In this document: piece by piece, positions 1 to 9,478 of the stretch
Layout of the letters: the number at the start of each line of letters is the position of its first letter
How positions within the stretch are numbered: position 1 is the stretch's first letter
Assembly: GCA_018069465.1 (NCBI GenBank)
Contig: JAGPUW010000019.1
Coordinates: forward strand, 1-59,854
Direction: 5' to 3'
DNA from: Gammaproteobacteria bacterium
GTDB lineage: Bacteria; Pseudomonadota; Gammaproteobacteria; Pseudomonadales; Porticoccaceae
DNA length: 59,854 bases
Position numbers and translations under genes: made by a program
Notes under the pieces: model-generated
Seen by the model: only the letters and a program-made list of their open reading frames with translations
Database searches by the model: none
What the model was told of the DNA's origin: nothing

Positions 1-122
1 GCGGCTTCGGTGAGTTGCTTGATCAGAGGGGTAAGGATGCCGTCTTTGCCGGTAAGATCTTTACCTTCACGTAGTGCCTTGAGGGCAGATTCCATATCGA
101 ATGTGGGTGTAGTCATAGTCAT
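1..122 (-). CDS. IS256-family transposase, N-terminal fragment cut by window edge
   Basis: About 40 codons are visible, reading minus from an ATG at 122 preceded by an A/G-rich stretch (GAAAAAGAG). The segment LTGKDGILTPLIKQLTEAA matches the conserved start of IS256-group DDE transposases, which normally run about 400 residues. The rest, including the DDE catalytic residues, lies outside the window, so it is unknown whether the gene is intact. A second in-frame ATG lies two codons downstream. The family call is from motif recognition; the partial status follows from the window edge. Confidence 0.8.
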   Translation of the reverse strand, partial: MTMTTPTFDMESALKALREGKDLTGKDGILTPLIKQLTEA

Positions 123-172
123 CTCTTTTTCTTAGTTTAAAGAAATGACACAGAATTATGAACACTACCGTG
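1..172 (-). mobile_element. End of an IS256-family insertion sequence
   Basis: The transposase start at 122 is followed by a non-coding stretch that on the minus strand reads GTTCATAATTCTGTGTCATT (about 137-160), a terminal-repeat-like sequence of the type seen at IS256-group ends. The element therefore ends somewhere near 160-175, about 40 bases from the liuE stop codon. The outer boundary and target duplication cannot be fixed because the other end is outside the window. Confidence 0.6.
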
Positions 173-209
173 TTTTTTCTACTCTCGTCGAAGTAAAAAC
201 TAACAGATC

Positions 210-1121
210 TTAACCTACCGCACCCTTAGCCAACAACGCCCGAGCCGCCCCAGAATCATTCCTCCGCCCCAACTTCTGCGTAATAAATTCCCCAGCCTGC
301 ACCAATTTCCCCAAATCAATACCATGCCTTATACCCAGCCCATTAAGCATATAAATCACATCTTCTGTCGCCACATTACCCGTCGCACCGGGTGCATAAG
401 GGCAGCCACCCAGCCCAGCGACGGAGCTATCTACAACAGCCACGCCCATTTGCAGTGCCGCGTACATATTGGCCAGCGCCTGGCCGTAGGTGTTGTGCAG
501 GTGGATGGCAATTTTCTCGATGGGGATGGCAGTGGCGACGCTGTCGATAATATTGTTGATTTGTCCGGGTGTGGCGACGCCTGTGGAGTCACCGAGTGAT
601 ACCTCGTAGCAACCCATGTCGAGCAGGGCTTTGGCGAGTGGTGCGAGGGCGGACGGTTTGACCTCGCCCTGGTAGGGGCAACCGGCGACTACCGATATAT
701 AGCCGCGCACGGCAAGGCCCTCAGCCCGTGCGACTTGTGTGAGTTCTGCGGCGCGGGCCAATCCTTCATCTATTGAGCAGTTGGTGTTTTTTTGGCTGAA
801 GGCTTCGCTGGCGGCAATAAAGACGGCGACTTCCGACACCTTGGCCGATATCGCCCGCTCCAGGCCGCGCATGTTGGGCGTGAGTGCGGAGTAGGTGACA
901 CCGGGCTGGCGATTTAAGGTGCCGAACACTGCCTCGCTGCCGGCCATTTGCGGTACCCATTTGGGGCTGACAAAGCTGCCGCTTTCAATGGCCTGCACAC
1001 CGGCATCGGCGAGCATTTCGATGAGGGCAACTTTGCTTTCGGTATCGACCGGCGCGGGTTCATTTTGCAGGCCGTCGCGGGGGCCTACCTCAAAAATTTT
1101 AACGCTCTTTGGTAGGCCCAT
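210..1121 (-). CDS. liuE: Hydroxymethylglutaryl-CoA lyase
   Basis: This enzyme cleaves 3-hydroxy-3-methylglutaryl-CoA to acetoacetate and acetyl-CoA, the last step of leucine degradation. It is a 303-residue DRE-TIM-type TIM barrel of normal bacterial length. The N-terminal GPRDGLQNE motif supplies the catalytic Arg-Asp pair, and the family signature GLGGCPYAPGATGNVATED near residue 235 carries the mobile catalytic cysteine and metal-side residues. It is the last gene of the minus-strand liu operon and starts 13 bases after the liuD stop. No gene lies between its stop and the IS256 end, so the insertion appears to sit just beyond the operon. Confidence 0.95.
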   Translation of the reverse strand: MGLPKSVKIFEVGPRDGLQNEPAPVDTESKVALIEMLADAGVQAIESGSFVSPKWVPQMAGSEAVFGTLNRQPGVTYSALTPNMRGLERAISAKVSEVAVFIAASEAFSQKNTNCSIDEGLARAAELTQVARAEGLAVRGYISVVAGCPYQGEVKPSALAPLAKALLDMGCYEVSLGDSTGVATPGQINNIIDSVATAIPIEKIAIHLHNTYGQALANMYAALQMGVAVVDSSVAGLGGCPYAPGATGNVATEDVIYMLNGLGIRHGIDLGKLVQAGEFITQKLGRRNDSGAARALLAKGAVG

Positions 1122-1134
1122 TCTTGCTCTCCTG

Positions 1135-3168
1135 TTACTCGCTATCGGCCTTTGACTCGCTCTTGGCAGCTTCGAAATTCACCAGCTCGGCACCGCCGTC
1201 CACCAGGTCACCGGGCTGGCAGTAAAACTCCACCACGGTGCCATCGGCGGGGGCGCGAATGGTGTGCTCCATTTTCATCGCTTCCATAATGACGATGGCC
1301 TGATCTTTCTTCACCGGGGTGCCGGCCTCGACGGGCAGGGCGACGATGGTGCCGGTCATGGGCGCGGTAAAGCCGGCGGCGGCTTCGTCGTCAAGATCGC
1401 CACAGTCGGGCTCAATCACACTGAATTGCACGGCGGCATCTTGCGTAAAGAGGCTGTAAATACCGTCGTGGGCAACTACGCTGGCATGCACGCGGTGGCC
1501 GTCGATATCGGCGTGCAGCCCGCTACCATTGAGGCTGCCGCTGAGTTGAATGGACACCTCGCTAGCGCTGCCCCTGGTGGTCAGGCTAAAGCGGCTGGCA
1601 TCAATTTGCTCGGCGAGCACGGTCACTTCTTCACCGTTAATCAGCAGGGGGTAGTCGTGCACGTTGGCGCTGCCGCTGCGCCAGCCGTTGGTGGCGTGCC
1701 AGGGCGAGTGGGGATCGGCGCTTTGGGAGGCGAGGGCGGCGGCATCCTGATTGCGTTTGAGAATCAAATAGAGGGTGGCCAGCGGTACATAGCGCTCAAC
1801 TTCCTCTGCCTTTTTGTGGAAGATCAGCTCGCGGTGCTTTTCGATAAAGCCAGTGTCGAGATCAGCTTTGCGGAAGGGCTCGGCAGTGGCCAGGTTGTAG
1901 AGGAACTCGACATTGGTGGTCATGCCGCTGATACGGTATTGGCTCAAGGCCTCGGCCAGCCGCGAGAGGGCGCGGTCGCGGTTTTCGTCCCAGACAATCA
2001 GCTTGGCGATCATCGGGTCGTAAAAAACACTCACCTCGTCGCCCTGCAAGACGCCGGTGTCGACCCGCACATGGGGGCTTTCTTCGGGTGGCTGCAGGTA
2101 AGAAAGAGTGCCGGTAACGGGCAAAAAGTCGTTGTCCGGGTCTTCGGCGTAAATGCGTGCTTCGAAGGAGTGACCGTTTATTTGCAGTTGCTCTTGGGTT
2201 AATGGCAAGTCCTGCCCGGCGGCGACACGCAACTGCCACTCGACCAAATCTTGCCCGGTAATCATCTCGGTCACCGGGTGCTCGACCTGCAGACGGGTGT
2301 TCATTTCCATAAAGAAGAAGGTGTCGTCTTTGTCGAGCAAGAACTCAACGGTGCCAGCGCCTTCGTAGTTAATGGCTTTGGCGGCGAGCAGGGCAGCATC
2401 GCCCATGGCAGCGCGCACCATGGGGTTCATGCCCGGTGCCGGGGCTTCTTCAATCACTTTTTGATGGCGGCGCTGCACCGAGCAGTCGCGCTCAAACAGG
2501 TAGACGCCATTGCCGGCCTGGTCGCAAAACACCTGTATTTCAACGTGGCGGGGCTGGGTGAGGTATTTTTCAACCAGCATGCGGTCATCGCCAAAGCTCG
2601 ACAGGGACTCACGCTTGGCGGCTTCGAGTGCCTCGTCAAAGTCCTCGCTTTTCCACACTTCGCGCATGCCCTTGCCGCCACCACCGGCGGTGGCTTTGAG
2701 CAGTACCGGGTAGCCCATGGCATCGGCGTGCTGTTTCAATATCGCCGGGCTTTGGTCGTCACCGTGATAGCCGGGCACCAGGGGCACACCGGCTTTTTCC
2801 ATGATTTGCTTGGCGGCAGACTTTGAGCCCATGGACTCAATCGCGCCAACCGGAGGGCCGATAAAGACAATGTCATTACTTTTGCAGGCTTCACTAAAGG
2901 CGGCGTTTTCAGACAGAAAGCCGTAGCCGGGGTGAACAGCCTGGGCGCCGGTAAGCTTCGCGGCGTCGAGCACACGATCGGCCAGCAGGTAGGATTCTTT
3001 CGATGGCGAGCCACCGATATGCACGGCCTCATCCGCCATGCTGACGTGCAGTGCGTTGGCATCGGCGTCGGAGTAAACCGCGACGGTGCGAATACCCAGT
3101 TTGCGGGCGGTGCGGATGACCCGGCAGGCGATTTCGCCGCGATTGGCAATCAGAATTTTGTCGAACAT
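1135..3168 (-). CDS. liuD: Methylcrotonyl-CoA carboxylase, biotin-containing alpha subunit
   Basis: This is the biotin carboxylase plus biotin carrier subunit of methylcrotonyl-CoA carboxylase, which makes 3-methylglutaconyl-CoA in leucine catabolism. In its 677 residues the biotin carboxylase half opens with KILIANRGEIACRVIRTA and contains the ATP-grasp glycine loop KATAGGGGKGM and the EMNTRLQVEHPVTE motif. The C-terminal biotinyl domain carries EAMKMEH, with the biotinylated lysine at about residue 632. The carboxyltransferase partner is liuB, encoded upstream with a 114-base gap that holds no gene. Propionyl- or geranyl-CoA carboxylase subunits look similar; the liuA and liuE neighbours favour methylcrotonyl-CoA. 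Confidence 0.93.
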   Translation of the reverse strand: MFDKILIANRGEIACRVIRTARKLGIRTVAVYSDADANALHVSMADEAVHIGGSPSKESYLLADRVLDAAKLTGAQAVHPGYGFLSENAAFSEACKSNDIVFIGPPVGAIESMGSKSAAKQIMEKAGVPLVPGYHGDDQSPAILKQHADAMGYPVLLKATAGGGGKGMREVWKSEDFDEALEAAKRESLSSFGDDRMLVEKYLTQPRHVEIQVFCDQAGNGVYLFERDCSVQRRHQKVIEEAPAPGMNPMVRAAMGDAALLAAKAINYEGAGTVEFLLDKDDTFFFMEMNTRLQVEHPVTEMITGQDLVEWQLRVAAGQDLPLTQEQLQINGHSFEARIYAEDPDNDFLPVTGTLSYLQPPEESPHVRVDTGVLQGDEVSVFYDPMIAKLIVWDENRDRALSRLAEALSQYRISGMTTNVEFLYNLATAEPFRKADLDTGFIEKHRELIFHKKAEEVERYVPLATLYLILKRNQDAAALASQSADPHSPWHATNGWRSGSANVHDYPLLINGEEVTVLAEQIDASRFSLTTRGSASEVSIQLSGSLNGSGLHADIDGHRVHASVVAHDGIYSLFTQDAAVQFSVIEPDCGDLDDEAAAGFTAPMTGTIVALPVEAGTPVKKDQAIVIMEAMKMEHTIRAPADGTVVEFYCQPGDLVDGGAELVNFEAAKSESKADSE

Positions 3169-3282
3169 AGTCTTCTTCCTCGTGACCCAATGCGCTTTTG
3201 CACACTAGTCATTATTTGTTTCTACATTAAGTTATGTTGCTAACTAATTGTTTTATATCTCGTTATAAAGAGGATGATAAAA

Positions 3283-4890
3283 CTACATTCTAAAGACGCC
3301 GAACTTGGTGTCTTCGATCTCTTTGTTGAGGCTGGCCGAAATACACAGGCCGAGCACGGTGCGGGTGTCGGCGGGGTCGATAATGCCGTCGTCCCAAACC
3401 CGTGCCGAGGCAAAGTAGGGGTGGCCCTGTTTCTCGTAAAGATCGATCACCGGCTGCTTAAACGTAGCCTCTTCTTCGGCGCTCCAGCTTTCGCCTCTGC
3501 CTTCAATTTGGTCGCGTTTGACGCTGGCCAGTACGCCGCCAGCCTGCTCGCCACCCATTACCGAGATGCGCGCATTGGGCCACATAAACAGGAAGCGCGG
3601 ATCGTAGGAGCGCCCGCACATGCCGTAGTTACCCGCGCCGAATGAGCCGCCGATAATAATGGTGAATTTAGGCACCTTGGCACAGGCCACGGCGGTGACC
3701 AACTTGGCGCCGTGCTTGGCAATGCCCGCAGCTTCGTATTGCTTGCCGACCATAAAGCCGGTGATATTTTGCAGGAAGATGAGGGGGATTTTGCGCTGGG
3801 CGCAGAGCTCGATAAAGTGCGCGCCTTTTTGTGCCGACTCGCCAAATAGAATGCCGTTGTTGCCGAGTATGCCCACCGGGTAGCCGTGAATACGGGCGAA
3901 ACCACAAACCAGCGTAGCGCCGTAGAGGGCTTTAAACTCGTCGAATTCTGAACCGTCGACCACGCGGGCGATGATCTCGCGCACGTCGTAGGGTTTTTTG
4001 GTGTCTTTGGGCACCACGCCGTAAATTTCTTTGGCCTCATACAGCGGTTCGACGGATTCTTTGACGTCGAGCTGCTGGGGTTTGACACGATTCAGCCGGG
4101 CCACCGATTGTCGGGCCAGCTGCAGGGCGTGGTGGTCATTTTGCGCGTAGTGGTCGGTCACGCCCGAGGTGCGACAGTGCACGTCGGCACCACCGAGCTC
4201 TTCGGCGCTGACGATTTCGCCCGTCGCTGCTTTCACCAGTGGTGGGCCACCGAGAAAGATGGTGCCCTGCTCTTTAACGATAATCGACTCGTCGGCCATG
4301 GCGGGCATGTAGGCGCCGCCCGCCGTGCACGAGCCCATAACCACGGCGATTTGTGGAATGCCCTTCGATGACATGATCGCTTCGTTAAAAAAGCTGCGGC
4401 CAAAGTGCAGGCGGTCGGGGAATATTTCTGCCTGCATCGGCAGGAAGGCGCCGCCGGAGTCGACCAGATAAATACAGGGCAGGTTGTTCTCGTCGGCGAT
4501 GGTCTGGGCGCGCACCTGTTTGGTGACGGTCAGCGGGTAGTAAGTGCCACCTTTAACGGTGGGGTCATTGACGACAATTAAGCACTCCTGTCCGGCGACG
4601 CGGCCAATGCCGGTGATTAAACTCGCGCCGGGCACATAGTCGTCGTAGCATTCCCAGGCGGCAAACTGGGAGAATTCCAGAAAGGGGCTGCCGGGGTCGA
4701 GCAGGTGTTTGAGCCGGTCGCGGGGCAGCAATTTACCGCGCCCCTCGTGGCGGTCGCGGGATTTCTGGTTGCCACCGAGACTGAGCTGGGCAATTTTTTC
4801 GTTCAAGTCATCGACAATGCTTTGCATTTGCGCGGCGTTGTCGGCGAAGTCGGCGGTGCGGGTATTGATTTTGGTCTTTATGACGGCCAT
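3283..4890 (-). CDS. liuB: Methylcrotonyl-CoA carboxylase, carboxyltransferase beta subunit
   Basis: This subunit transfers carboxybiotin CO2 to 3-methylcrotonyl-CoA. The 535-residue protein shows the two crotonase-like carboxyltransferase halves: an N-terminal half with [20 protein letters not shown] and [11 protein letters not shown], and a C-terminal half with [22 protein letters not shown] and the [16 protein letters not shown] segment typical of MccB. It sits between the SDR gene and liuD in the same minus-strand operon. Length and motifs are those of a complete, active enzyme. The related geranyl-CoA carboxylase beta subunit (AtuC) is the main alternative, disfavoured by gene context. 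Confidence 0.93.
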   Translation of the reverse strand: MAVIKTKINTRTADFADNAAQMQSIVDDLNEKIAQLSLGGNQKSRDRHEGRGKLLPRDRLKHLLDPGSPFLEFSQFAAWECYDDYVPGASLITGIGRVAGQECLIVVNDPTVKGGTYYPLTVTKQVRAQTIADENNLPCIYLVDSGGAFLPMQAEIFPDRLHFGRSFFNEAIMSSKGIPQIAVVMGSCTAGGAYMPAMADESIIVKEQGTIFLGGPPLVKAATGEIVSAEELGGADVHCRTSGVTDHYAQNDHHALQLARQSVARLNRVKPQQLDVKESVEPLYEAKEIYGVVPKDTKKPYDVREIIARVVDGSEFDEFKALYGATLVCGFARIHGYPVGILGNNGILFGESAQKGAHFIELCAQRKIPLIFLQNITGFMVGKQYEAAGIAKHGAKLVTAVACAKVPKFTIIIGGSFGAGNYGMCGRSYDPRFLFMWPNARISVMGGEQAGGVLASVKRDQIEGRGESWSAEEEATFKQPVIDLYEKQGHPYFASARVWDDGIIDPADTRTVLGLCISASLNKEIEDTKFGVFRM

Positions 4891-4908
4891 GGAAATTGTT
4901 CTCTCAGA

Positions 4909-5793
4909 CTATTTCTGTAAGATTTTAGGGAAGGTCGCACGGTGGAAGCCGTCGTAGGCTTCGTTGTTGCGCTGGGCGCGTTTGATTTTGCGACCCAGGG
5001 GCGAGCTTAAACACAGCGAGCTGCCGCCATCGACTTTTAGCGTGACGCCATTAATGTAACTAGCACCTTCGCTGAGTAAAAAGCACACCGCAGAGCTGAC
5101 TTCTGATTCGGTGCCGACGCGATTGAGCGGCACGGAGTCGGGAAAGGTGGGTATGCATTCGAGCATTTCAGGGTCTTCGTAAGTATCGAGCCCGGAGGAG
5201 GCGAGGTAGCCCGGTGCCACAGCATTGAGGCGCACACCGGCGTAGGCCCATTCAACGGCGGCAGTTTGGGTGAGGTTTTCCATGCCCGCGCGGGCGGCAC
5301 CGGAGTGAGCCATGCGTGGCATGCCGCCGAAGTTGTCGGCAGTGATGTTCACGATGGCACCGCCGTGTTCTTTCATCGACTTCAAAAACACCGCCTTGGA
5401 GACAATAAAACCGCCGAGCAAGTTGGTGCGCACTACGGCGAGGAAGCCATTGGGCGTGATGTTTTCGAGGTCGGCGGGGAACTGGCCGCCAGCATTATTG
5501 ACCAGGCCGTAGATAGGGCCGTGGTCGGCGATGAATTTGTCGATAACGATTTCGACAGCGTCGGCATCGCGAATATCGGCGCAGCCGTAATCAACGCTGG
5601 CACCGGGGTTGTCGCCCTCGATTTCAGCTTTGACGGTCAGCAGCTTTTCTTCGGTGCGGCCCATCATTAATACTTTGGCACCCAGCGACGCCAGCTCGTG
5701 GGCGATACAGCGGCCAAAGCCACTGCCGGCGCCGGTGACCAAGATGGTTTTACCTTCGTAAAGACCGGCTTTTAATACGGATTGGTAACTCAT
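4909..5793 (-). CDS. SDR-family enoyl-CoA reductase-like protein in the liu operon
   Basis: This is a 294-residue short-chain dehydrogenase with a Rossmann start (KTILVTGAGSGFGR) and the NNAG motif. The usual catalytic YxxxK is absent: residues 163-170 read HSGAARAG, the pattern of peroxisomal trans-2-enoyl-CoA reductases and relatives of 2,4-dienoyl-CoA reductase. An NADPH-dependent reductase of an unsaturated acyl-CoA is therefore more likely than an alcohol dehydrogenase. It lies between liuA and liuB, 18 bases upstream of liuB, where other bacteria often carry the methylglutaconyl-CoA hydratase gene liuC. Its substrate is not known; the operon suggests a branched acyl-CoA from leucine or isoprenoid breakdown. 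Confidence 0.8.
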   Translation of the reverse strand: MSYQSVLKAGLYEGKTILVTGAGSGFGRCIAHELASLGAKVLMMGRTEEKLLTVKAEIEGDNPGASVDYGCADIRDADAVEIVIDKFIADHGPIYGLVNNAGGQFPADLENITPNGFLAVVRTNLLGGFIVSKAVFLKSMKEHGGAIVNITADNFGGMPRMAHSGAARAGMENLTQTAAVEWAYAGVRLNAVAPGYLASSGLDTYEDPEMLECIPTFPDSVPLNRVGTESEVSSAVCFLLSEGASYINGVTLKVDGGSSLCLSSPLGRKIKRAQRNNEAYDGFHRATFPKILQK

Positions 5794-5870
5794 AATAATT
5801 CCCTTGTTATTCTATATTTATCAGTAGCTTATTTAAATTTGTTAATAAGTCACTTTTATTTATTAGCCAG

Positions 5871-7040
5871 CTACTTCGATTCGTTAAACAGCTCTCGACC
5901 GACCAGCATGCGGCGGATTTCCGAGGTGCCCGCGCCAATTTCATAGAGCTTGGCATCGCGCAACAGGCGGCCAGTGGGGTACTCATTTATGTAGCCATTG
6001 CCACCGAGGGCCTGTATTGCCTGCAAAGCCATTTGCGTGGCTTTTTCGGCGGTGTACAAAATCACGGCGGCGGCGTCTTTGCGGGAATCTTCACCGCGAT
6101 CACAGGCCTTGGCCACCGCGTAAAGGTAAGCGCGAGAGGTGTTGAGGTCAACATACATATCAGCCAATTTACCCTGCATTAACTGGAATTCACCAATCGG
6201 CTGGTCGAATTGTTTGCGGTCGTGGTAGTAGGGAATGACGATGTCCATGCAGGCCTGCATTAAACCAACCGGGCCACCGGAGAGCACAGTGCGCTCAAAA
6301 TCGAGGCCGGACATTAAAACTTTAACGCCCTGGTTTTCCTTGCCGAGGATGTTTTCGGCGGGCACTTCGCAATCGACAAATACCAGCTCGCCGGTGTTGG
6401 AGCCGCGCATGCCGAGTTTGTCGAGTTTCTGTGCGCGGCTAAAGCCGGGGAAGTCGCGCTCGACGATAAAAGCAGTGATGCCTTTCGAGCCTTTAGTGGG
6501 TTCGGTTTTGGCGTAAATCACATAGGTGTCGGCGTCGGGACCGTTGGTGATCCAGAACTTGTTGCCGTTGAGAATATAGCGATCGCCTTTCTTTTCGGCT
6601 TTCAGCTTCATGCTCACCACATCGGAGCCAGCGCCCGGTTCACTCATCGCCAGTGCGCCGACGTGCTCACCGGAACAAAGCTTGGGCAGGTATTTGAGTT
6701 TTTGTTCGTGAGTGCCATTCTTGTGAATCTGGTTAACACAGAGATTGGAGTGAGCACCGTAAGACAAACCCACTGCGGCTGATGCCCGAGAGATTTCTTC
6801 CATCGCCACCACGTGGGCCAGATAGCCCATATTCGTGCCGCCGTATTCCTCGGCGACGGTCATGCCCAGCAAACCCATCTCGCCAAATTGGCGCCACAGC
6901 TCGGCGGGGAAATTGTTGTCGATGTCAATTTGCTCGGCGCGGGGGGCGATCTCGCCCTGGGCAAACTGATACACCGCGTCGCGCAGCATATCGACGTCCT
7001 GGCCGAGGTCAAAATTCATACTTTTAAAGGGAGCGTTCAT
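5871..7040 (-). CDS. liuA: Isovaleryl-CoA dehydrogenase
   Basis: This FAD enzyme oxidises isovaleryl-CoA to 3-methylcrotonyl-CoA and passes electrons to ETF. I place the start at the ATG at 7040 (MNAPFKSMN), which has an AAGGA ribosome site and gives 389 residues, the family length; an upstream ATG at 7148 would overlap liuR and add 36 unlikely residues. The protein has [13 protein letters not shown] and [13 protein letters not shown] for FAD and substrate binding. The [13 protein letters not shown] segment carries the glutamate that serves as catalytic base in isovaleryl-CoA dehydrogenases, and the C-terminal [12 protein letters not shown] is diagnostic of this subfamily. The gene follows liuR and probably shares its promoter. 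Confidence 0.93.
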   Translation of the reverse strand: MNAPFKSMNFDLGQDVDMLRDAVYQFAQGEIAPRAEQIDIDNNFPAELWRQFGEMGLLGMTVAEEYGGTNMGYLAHVVAMEEISRASAAVGLSYGAHSNLCVNQIHKNGTHEQKLKYLPKLCSGEHVGALAMSEPGAGSDVVSMKLKAEKKGDRYILNGNKFWITNGPDADTYVIYAKTEPTKGSKGITAFIVERDFPGFSRAQKLDKLGMRGSNTGELVFVDCEVPAENILGKENQGVKVLMSGLDFERTVLSGGPVGLMQACMDIVIPYYHDRKQFDQPIGEFQLMQGKLADMYVDLNTSRAYLYAVAKACDRGEDSRKDAAAVILYTAEKATQMALQAIQALGGNGYINEYPTGRLLRDAKLYEIGAGTSEIRRMLVGRELFNESK

Positions 7041-7074
7041 GGCGGTGTTTCCTTGGCGGTGACGGGTGTGTTTG

Positions 7075-7500
7075 TTAGTGACTGTGTTGGTCGGCAATAT
7101 CGTGAAGGGCTTTAAGTTCGACCTTGCAGCCGGCCTCGGCCTCGTCAAGGTCGTCTAGCATGGTGCTGATATCACGTAGTTGCTGGGACAGCTTTTGTCG
7201 AGACGTGCCTATATATTCGAGGGTGCGCTCAAGCTGGTCGACATTACTCTGGCCGGGTTCGTACATATTCAGCAGTTCGCCGCTCTCCTGCAGTGAGAGG
7301 CCGATGCGCTTGCCGCGCACGATCAACTTCAACTTGGTGCGGTCGGCAAGGCTGTAAATGCGCTTTTGCCCCTGTCGAGCGGGGAGTAATAGCTGCATGT
7401 CTTCGTAGTGGCGAATGGTTCGTGTGGTGACATCGAACTCCTGCGCCAGCTCAGAAATACTGTAAGTGGTCTTTTCTTTAAGCATCGTTGCTAAAACCAT
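7075..7500 (-). CDS. liuR: MerR-family regulator of branched-chain catabolism
   Basis: This 141-residue MerR-type repressor/activator has an N-terminal winged helix ([20 protein letters not shown], then YEDMQLLLP) followed by a dimerisation coiled coil around residues 75-125. In proteobacteria LiuR controls leucine, isovalerate and fatty-acid genes through a palindromic operator, and one lies 33 bases upstream of this start. The gene heads the minus-strand liu operon and is divergent from an acyl-CoA synthetase gene. The start at 7500 is the longest; a second in-frame ATG six codons in (MLKEKTTYS) is also possible. Effector binding cannot be read from sequence. Confidence 0.9.
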   Translation of the reverse strand: MVLATMLKEKTTYSISELAQEFDVTTRTIRHYEDMQLLLPARQGQKRIYSLADRTKLKLIVRGKRIGLSLQESGELLNMYEPGQSNVDQLERTLEYIGTSRQKLSQQLRDISTMLDDLDEAEAGCKVELKALHDIADQHSH

Positions 7501-7532
7501 TGCTATCAGCCTTTGCGGGGCTGAAATATAAC

Positions 7533-7546
7533 TTACGTTAACGTAA
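7533..7546. promoter_or_regulatory. LiuR-type operator, perfect 14-bp palindrome
   Basis: TTACGTTAACGTAA is a perfect inverted repeat matching the known LiuR operator style. Read on the minus strand it lies within the spacer between TTGCAG and TATATT (17 bases apart), the position expected for a MerR-type regulator acting on its own promoter. It lies 33 bases upstream of liuR and about 148 upstream of the divergent acyl-CoA synthetase, so it could control both directions. Confidence 0.8.
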
Positions 7547-7693
7547 ACTGCAATTTCAAATGAGCGCGCTTTTTAGTCTGAACTCCTCAAGACCTTTCGC
7601 TGTTTGCCAGCGACCTTGTGTCTTGCTAAATTGCGCCACCTTGAGCCTCGTTGAGTGACAAAATAATTGCTATGGCCACTGGTCGGAGACGGA

Positions 7694-9373
7694 ATGAAAC
7701 TGGAAAAAAGTTATATGTGCGGGGCGGCTACCGAGCCGCTGGTATACGACACCATCGGCAATCAGTTTGACCTGGCGGTCGAACGCTTCCCCGATAATGA
7801 AGCGCTGGTGGTGGCCCACCAGAATATTCGCTGGAGCTATAGCGAGTACCAGCACGAAGTGGAGCGTTTGGCGACAGGCCTGTTGGCTCTGGGTATCGCA
7901 CCGGGTGATCGAGTCGGCATTTGGGCACCGAACTGCTACGAGTGGTGCTTGACCCAGTTTGCCACTGCAAAAATTGGCGCCATTTTGGTTTGCATCAATC
8001 CGGCCTATCGTCTGTATGAGCTGGAGTACGCACTGAATAAAGTCGGCTGTCGGGCGATTATTTCTGCGGAGGCGTTTAAGAGCAGTCGCTATCTCGATAT
8101 GTTGTGCGAGCTGGCACCAGAGTTGGCAGACTGCGAGCCGGGGCAATTGCGCTCGGCAAAATTCCCCCAACTCGAAACCGTTATCCGTATGGGTGAGGCC
8201 CAAACGCCGGGCATGTATAACTTCGACGAAGTGTGCGCCATGGGCGGCGAGCCGGAGCACACTCGTCTGGGCGAGTTGAAAGGGCTGTTAATGCCGGACG
8301 ACGCCATTAATATTCAATTTACCAGTGGCACCACGGGCAACCCCAAGGGCGCGACCCTGACCCACTGCAACGTGCTCAATAACGGCAAGGTCAATGGCGA
8401 TGTGATGCGGCTAACGCATCACGACAAGGTGTGTATCCCCGTGCCTTTATACCACTGCTTTGGCATGGTGATTGGCAATCTGGGCTGTATCTGTCACGGC
8501 GCGACGGCGGTCTTCCCCGGTGAGGCCTTTGAGCCTTTGAGCGTATTAAAAACGGTGGCGGAAGAAAAATGCACCGCTCTGCACGGCGTGCCGACGATGT
8601 TTATTGCCGAACTCGACCACCCCGAGTTTGACAGCTTTGACTTGTCGAGCCTGCGCACGGGTATTATGGCGGGCGCTCCCTGCCCGGAGTCGGTGATGAA
8701 GCAGGTCATCGGCAAAATGCATATGCAGCAAATACTCATCGCCTACGGGCAAACTGAGCTGAGCCCGGTGAGCCATGCCACGGAACCCGATGACCCCCTC
8801 GACAAGCGCGTCGGCACGGTCGGTAAGCCCTGCCCACATTTAGAGACAAAAATTGTCGATGACAATAACCGGGTGCTGGCGATTGGTGAGAAAGGCGAAA
8901 TCTGTACCCGAGGCTACGCCGTGATGCGCGGTTATTGGGACGACGAGGAAAAGACCCGCGAGACTATCGACCAGGGCGGTTGGCTGCATTCCGGCGACAT
9001 CGGCATTATGGATGGCGAGGGTTATGTGCGCGTTACCGGGCGTATTAAAGATATGATTATTCGCGGCGGTGAAAATATTTACCCCCGTGAAGTCGAGGAG
9101 TTTCTCTACACCCACGATAAAATTCAGGAAGTGCAGGTGGTGGGTGTGCCCGACGTGCGTTTGGGTGAGCAGGTCTGCGCCTGGATTAAGTGTCACGAGG
9201 GCGAAACCCTCAGCGAAGACGATGTGCGGGCCTACTGCAAAAATAAAATTACCCATTTTAAAGTGCCGTACTATATTCGCTTTGTGGAAGACTACCCGAT
9301 GACAGTGACCGGTAAAATAATGAAATTTAAAATGCGCGATGCAATGATAGAAGAGCTTGGGCCCTGCGACTGA
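7694..9373 (+). CDS. AMP-binding acyl-CoA synthetase
   Basis: This is an acyl-adenylate-forming ligase that would activate a fatty or branched acid to its CoA thioester. I use the ATG at 7694 behind GGAGACGG, giving 559 residues; an upstream TTG at 7667 adds nine residues. Motifs are the P-loop QFTSGTTGNPKGATLTH, AYGQTELSP, the hinge GWLHSGDIG with GRIKDMIIRGGENIYPREVE, and the C-terminal catalytic lysine in TVTGKIMKF. All A-motifs appear intact. It is divergent from liuR and shares the operator region, so an isovalerate or medium-chain acid role in the LiuR regulon is plausible. A symbol such as fadD would overstate the evidence. Confidence 0.88.
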   Translation: MKLEKSYMCGAATEPLVYDTIGNQFDLAVERFPDNEALVVAHQNIRWSYSEYQHEVERLATGLLALGIAPGDRVGIWAPNCYEWCLTQFATAKIGAILVCINPAYRLYELEYALNKVGCRAIISAEAFKSSRYLDMLCELAPELADCEPGQLRSAKFPQLETVIRMGEAQTPGMYNFDEVCAMGGEPEHTRLGELKGLLMPDDAINIQFTSGTTGNPKGATLTHCNVLNNGKVNGDVMRLTHHDKVCIPVPLYHCFGMVIGNLGCICHGATAVFPGEAFEPLSVLKTVAEEKCTALHGVPTMFIAELDHPEFDSFDLSSLRTGIMAGAPCPESVMKQVIGKMHMQQILIAYGQTELSPVSHATEPDDPLDKRVGTVGKPCPHLETKIVDDNNRVLAIGEKGEICTRGYAVMRGYWDDEEKTRETIDQGGWLHSGDIGIMDGEGYVRVTGRIKDMIIRGGENIYPREVEEFLYTHDKIQEVQVVGVPDVRLGEQVCAWIKCHEGETLSEDDVRAYCKNKITHFKVPYYIRFVEDYPMTVTGKIMKFKMRDAMIEELGPCD

Positions 9374-9478
9374 TCGCATAGGTTTTCAGCTGAAAGCAAG
9401 ATTACCAGCAGCGACATATTGTGGTGTTGCCTGCCTTAACCAGTCGCCAAGACTGCCATTGAAGAAAGGAGAAAAATT

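Noticed and set aside
1264-2202. 312-codon plus-strand open frame opposite liuD
   Set aside because: It is an antisense shadow of a high-GC gene with no ribosome site or recognisable domain.
7041-7148. N-terminal extension of liuA from an upstream ATG
   Set aside because: It overlaps liuR, lacks family similarity and the internal ATG at 7040 has a good ribosome site.
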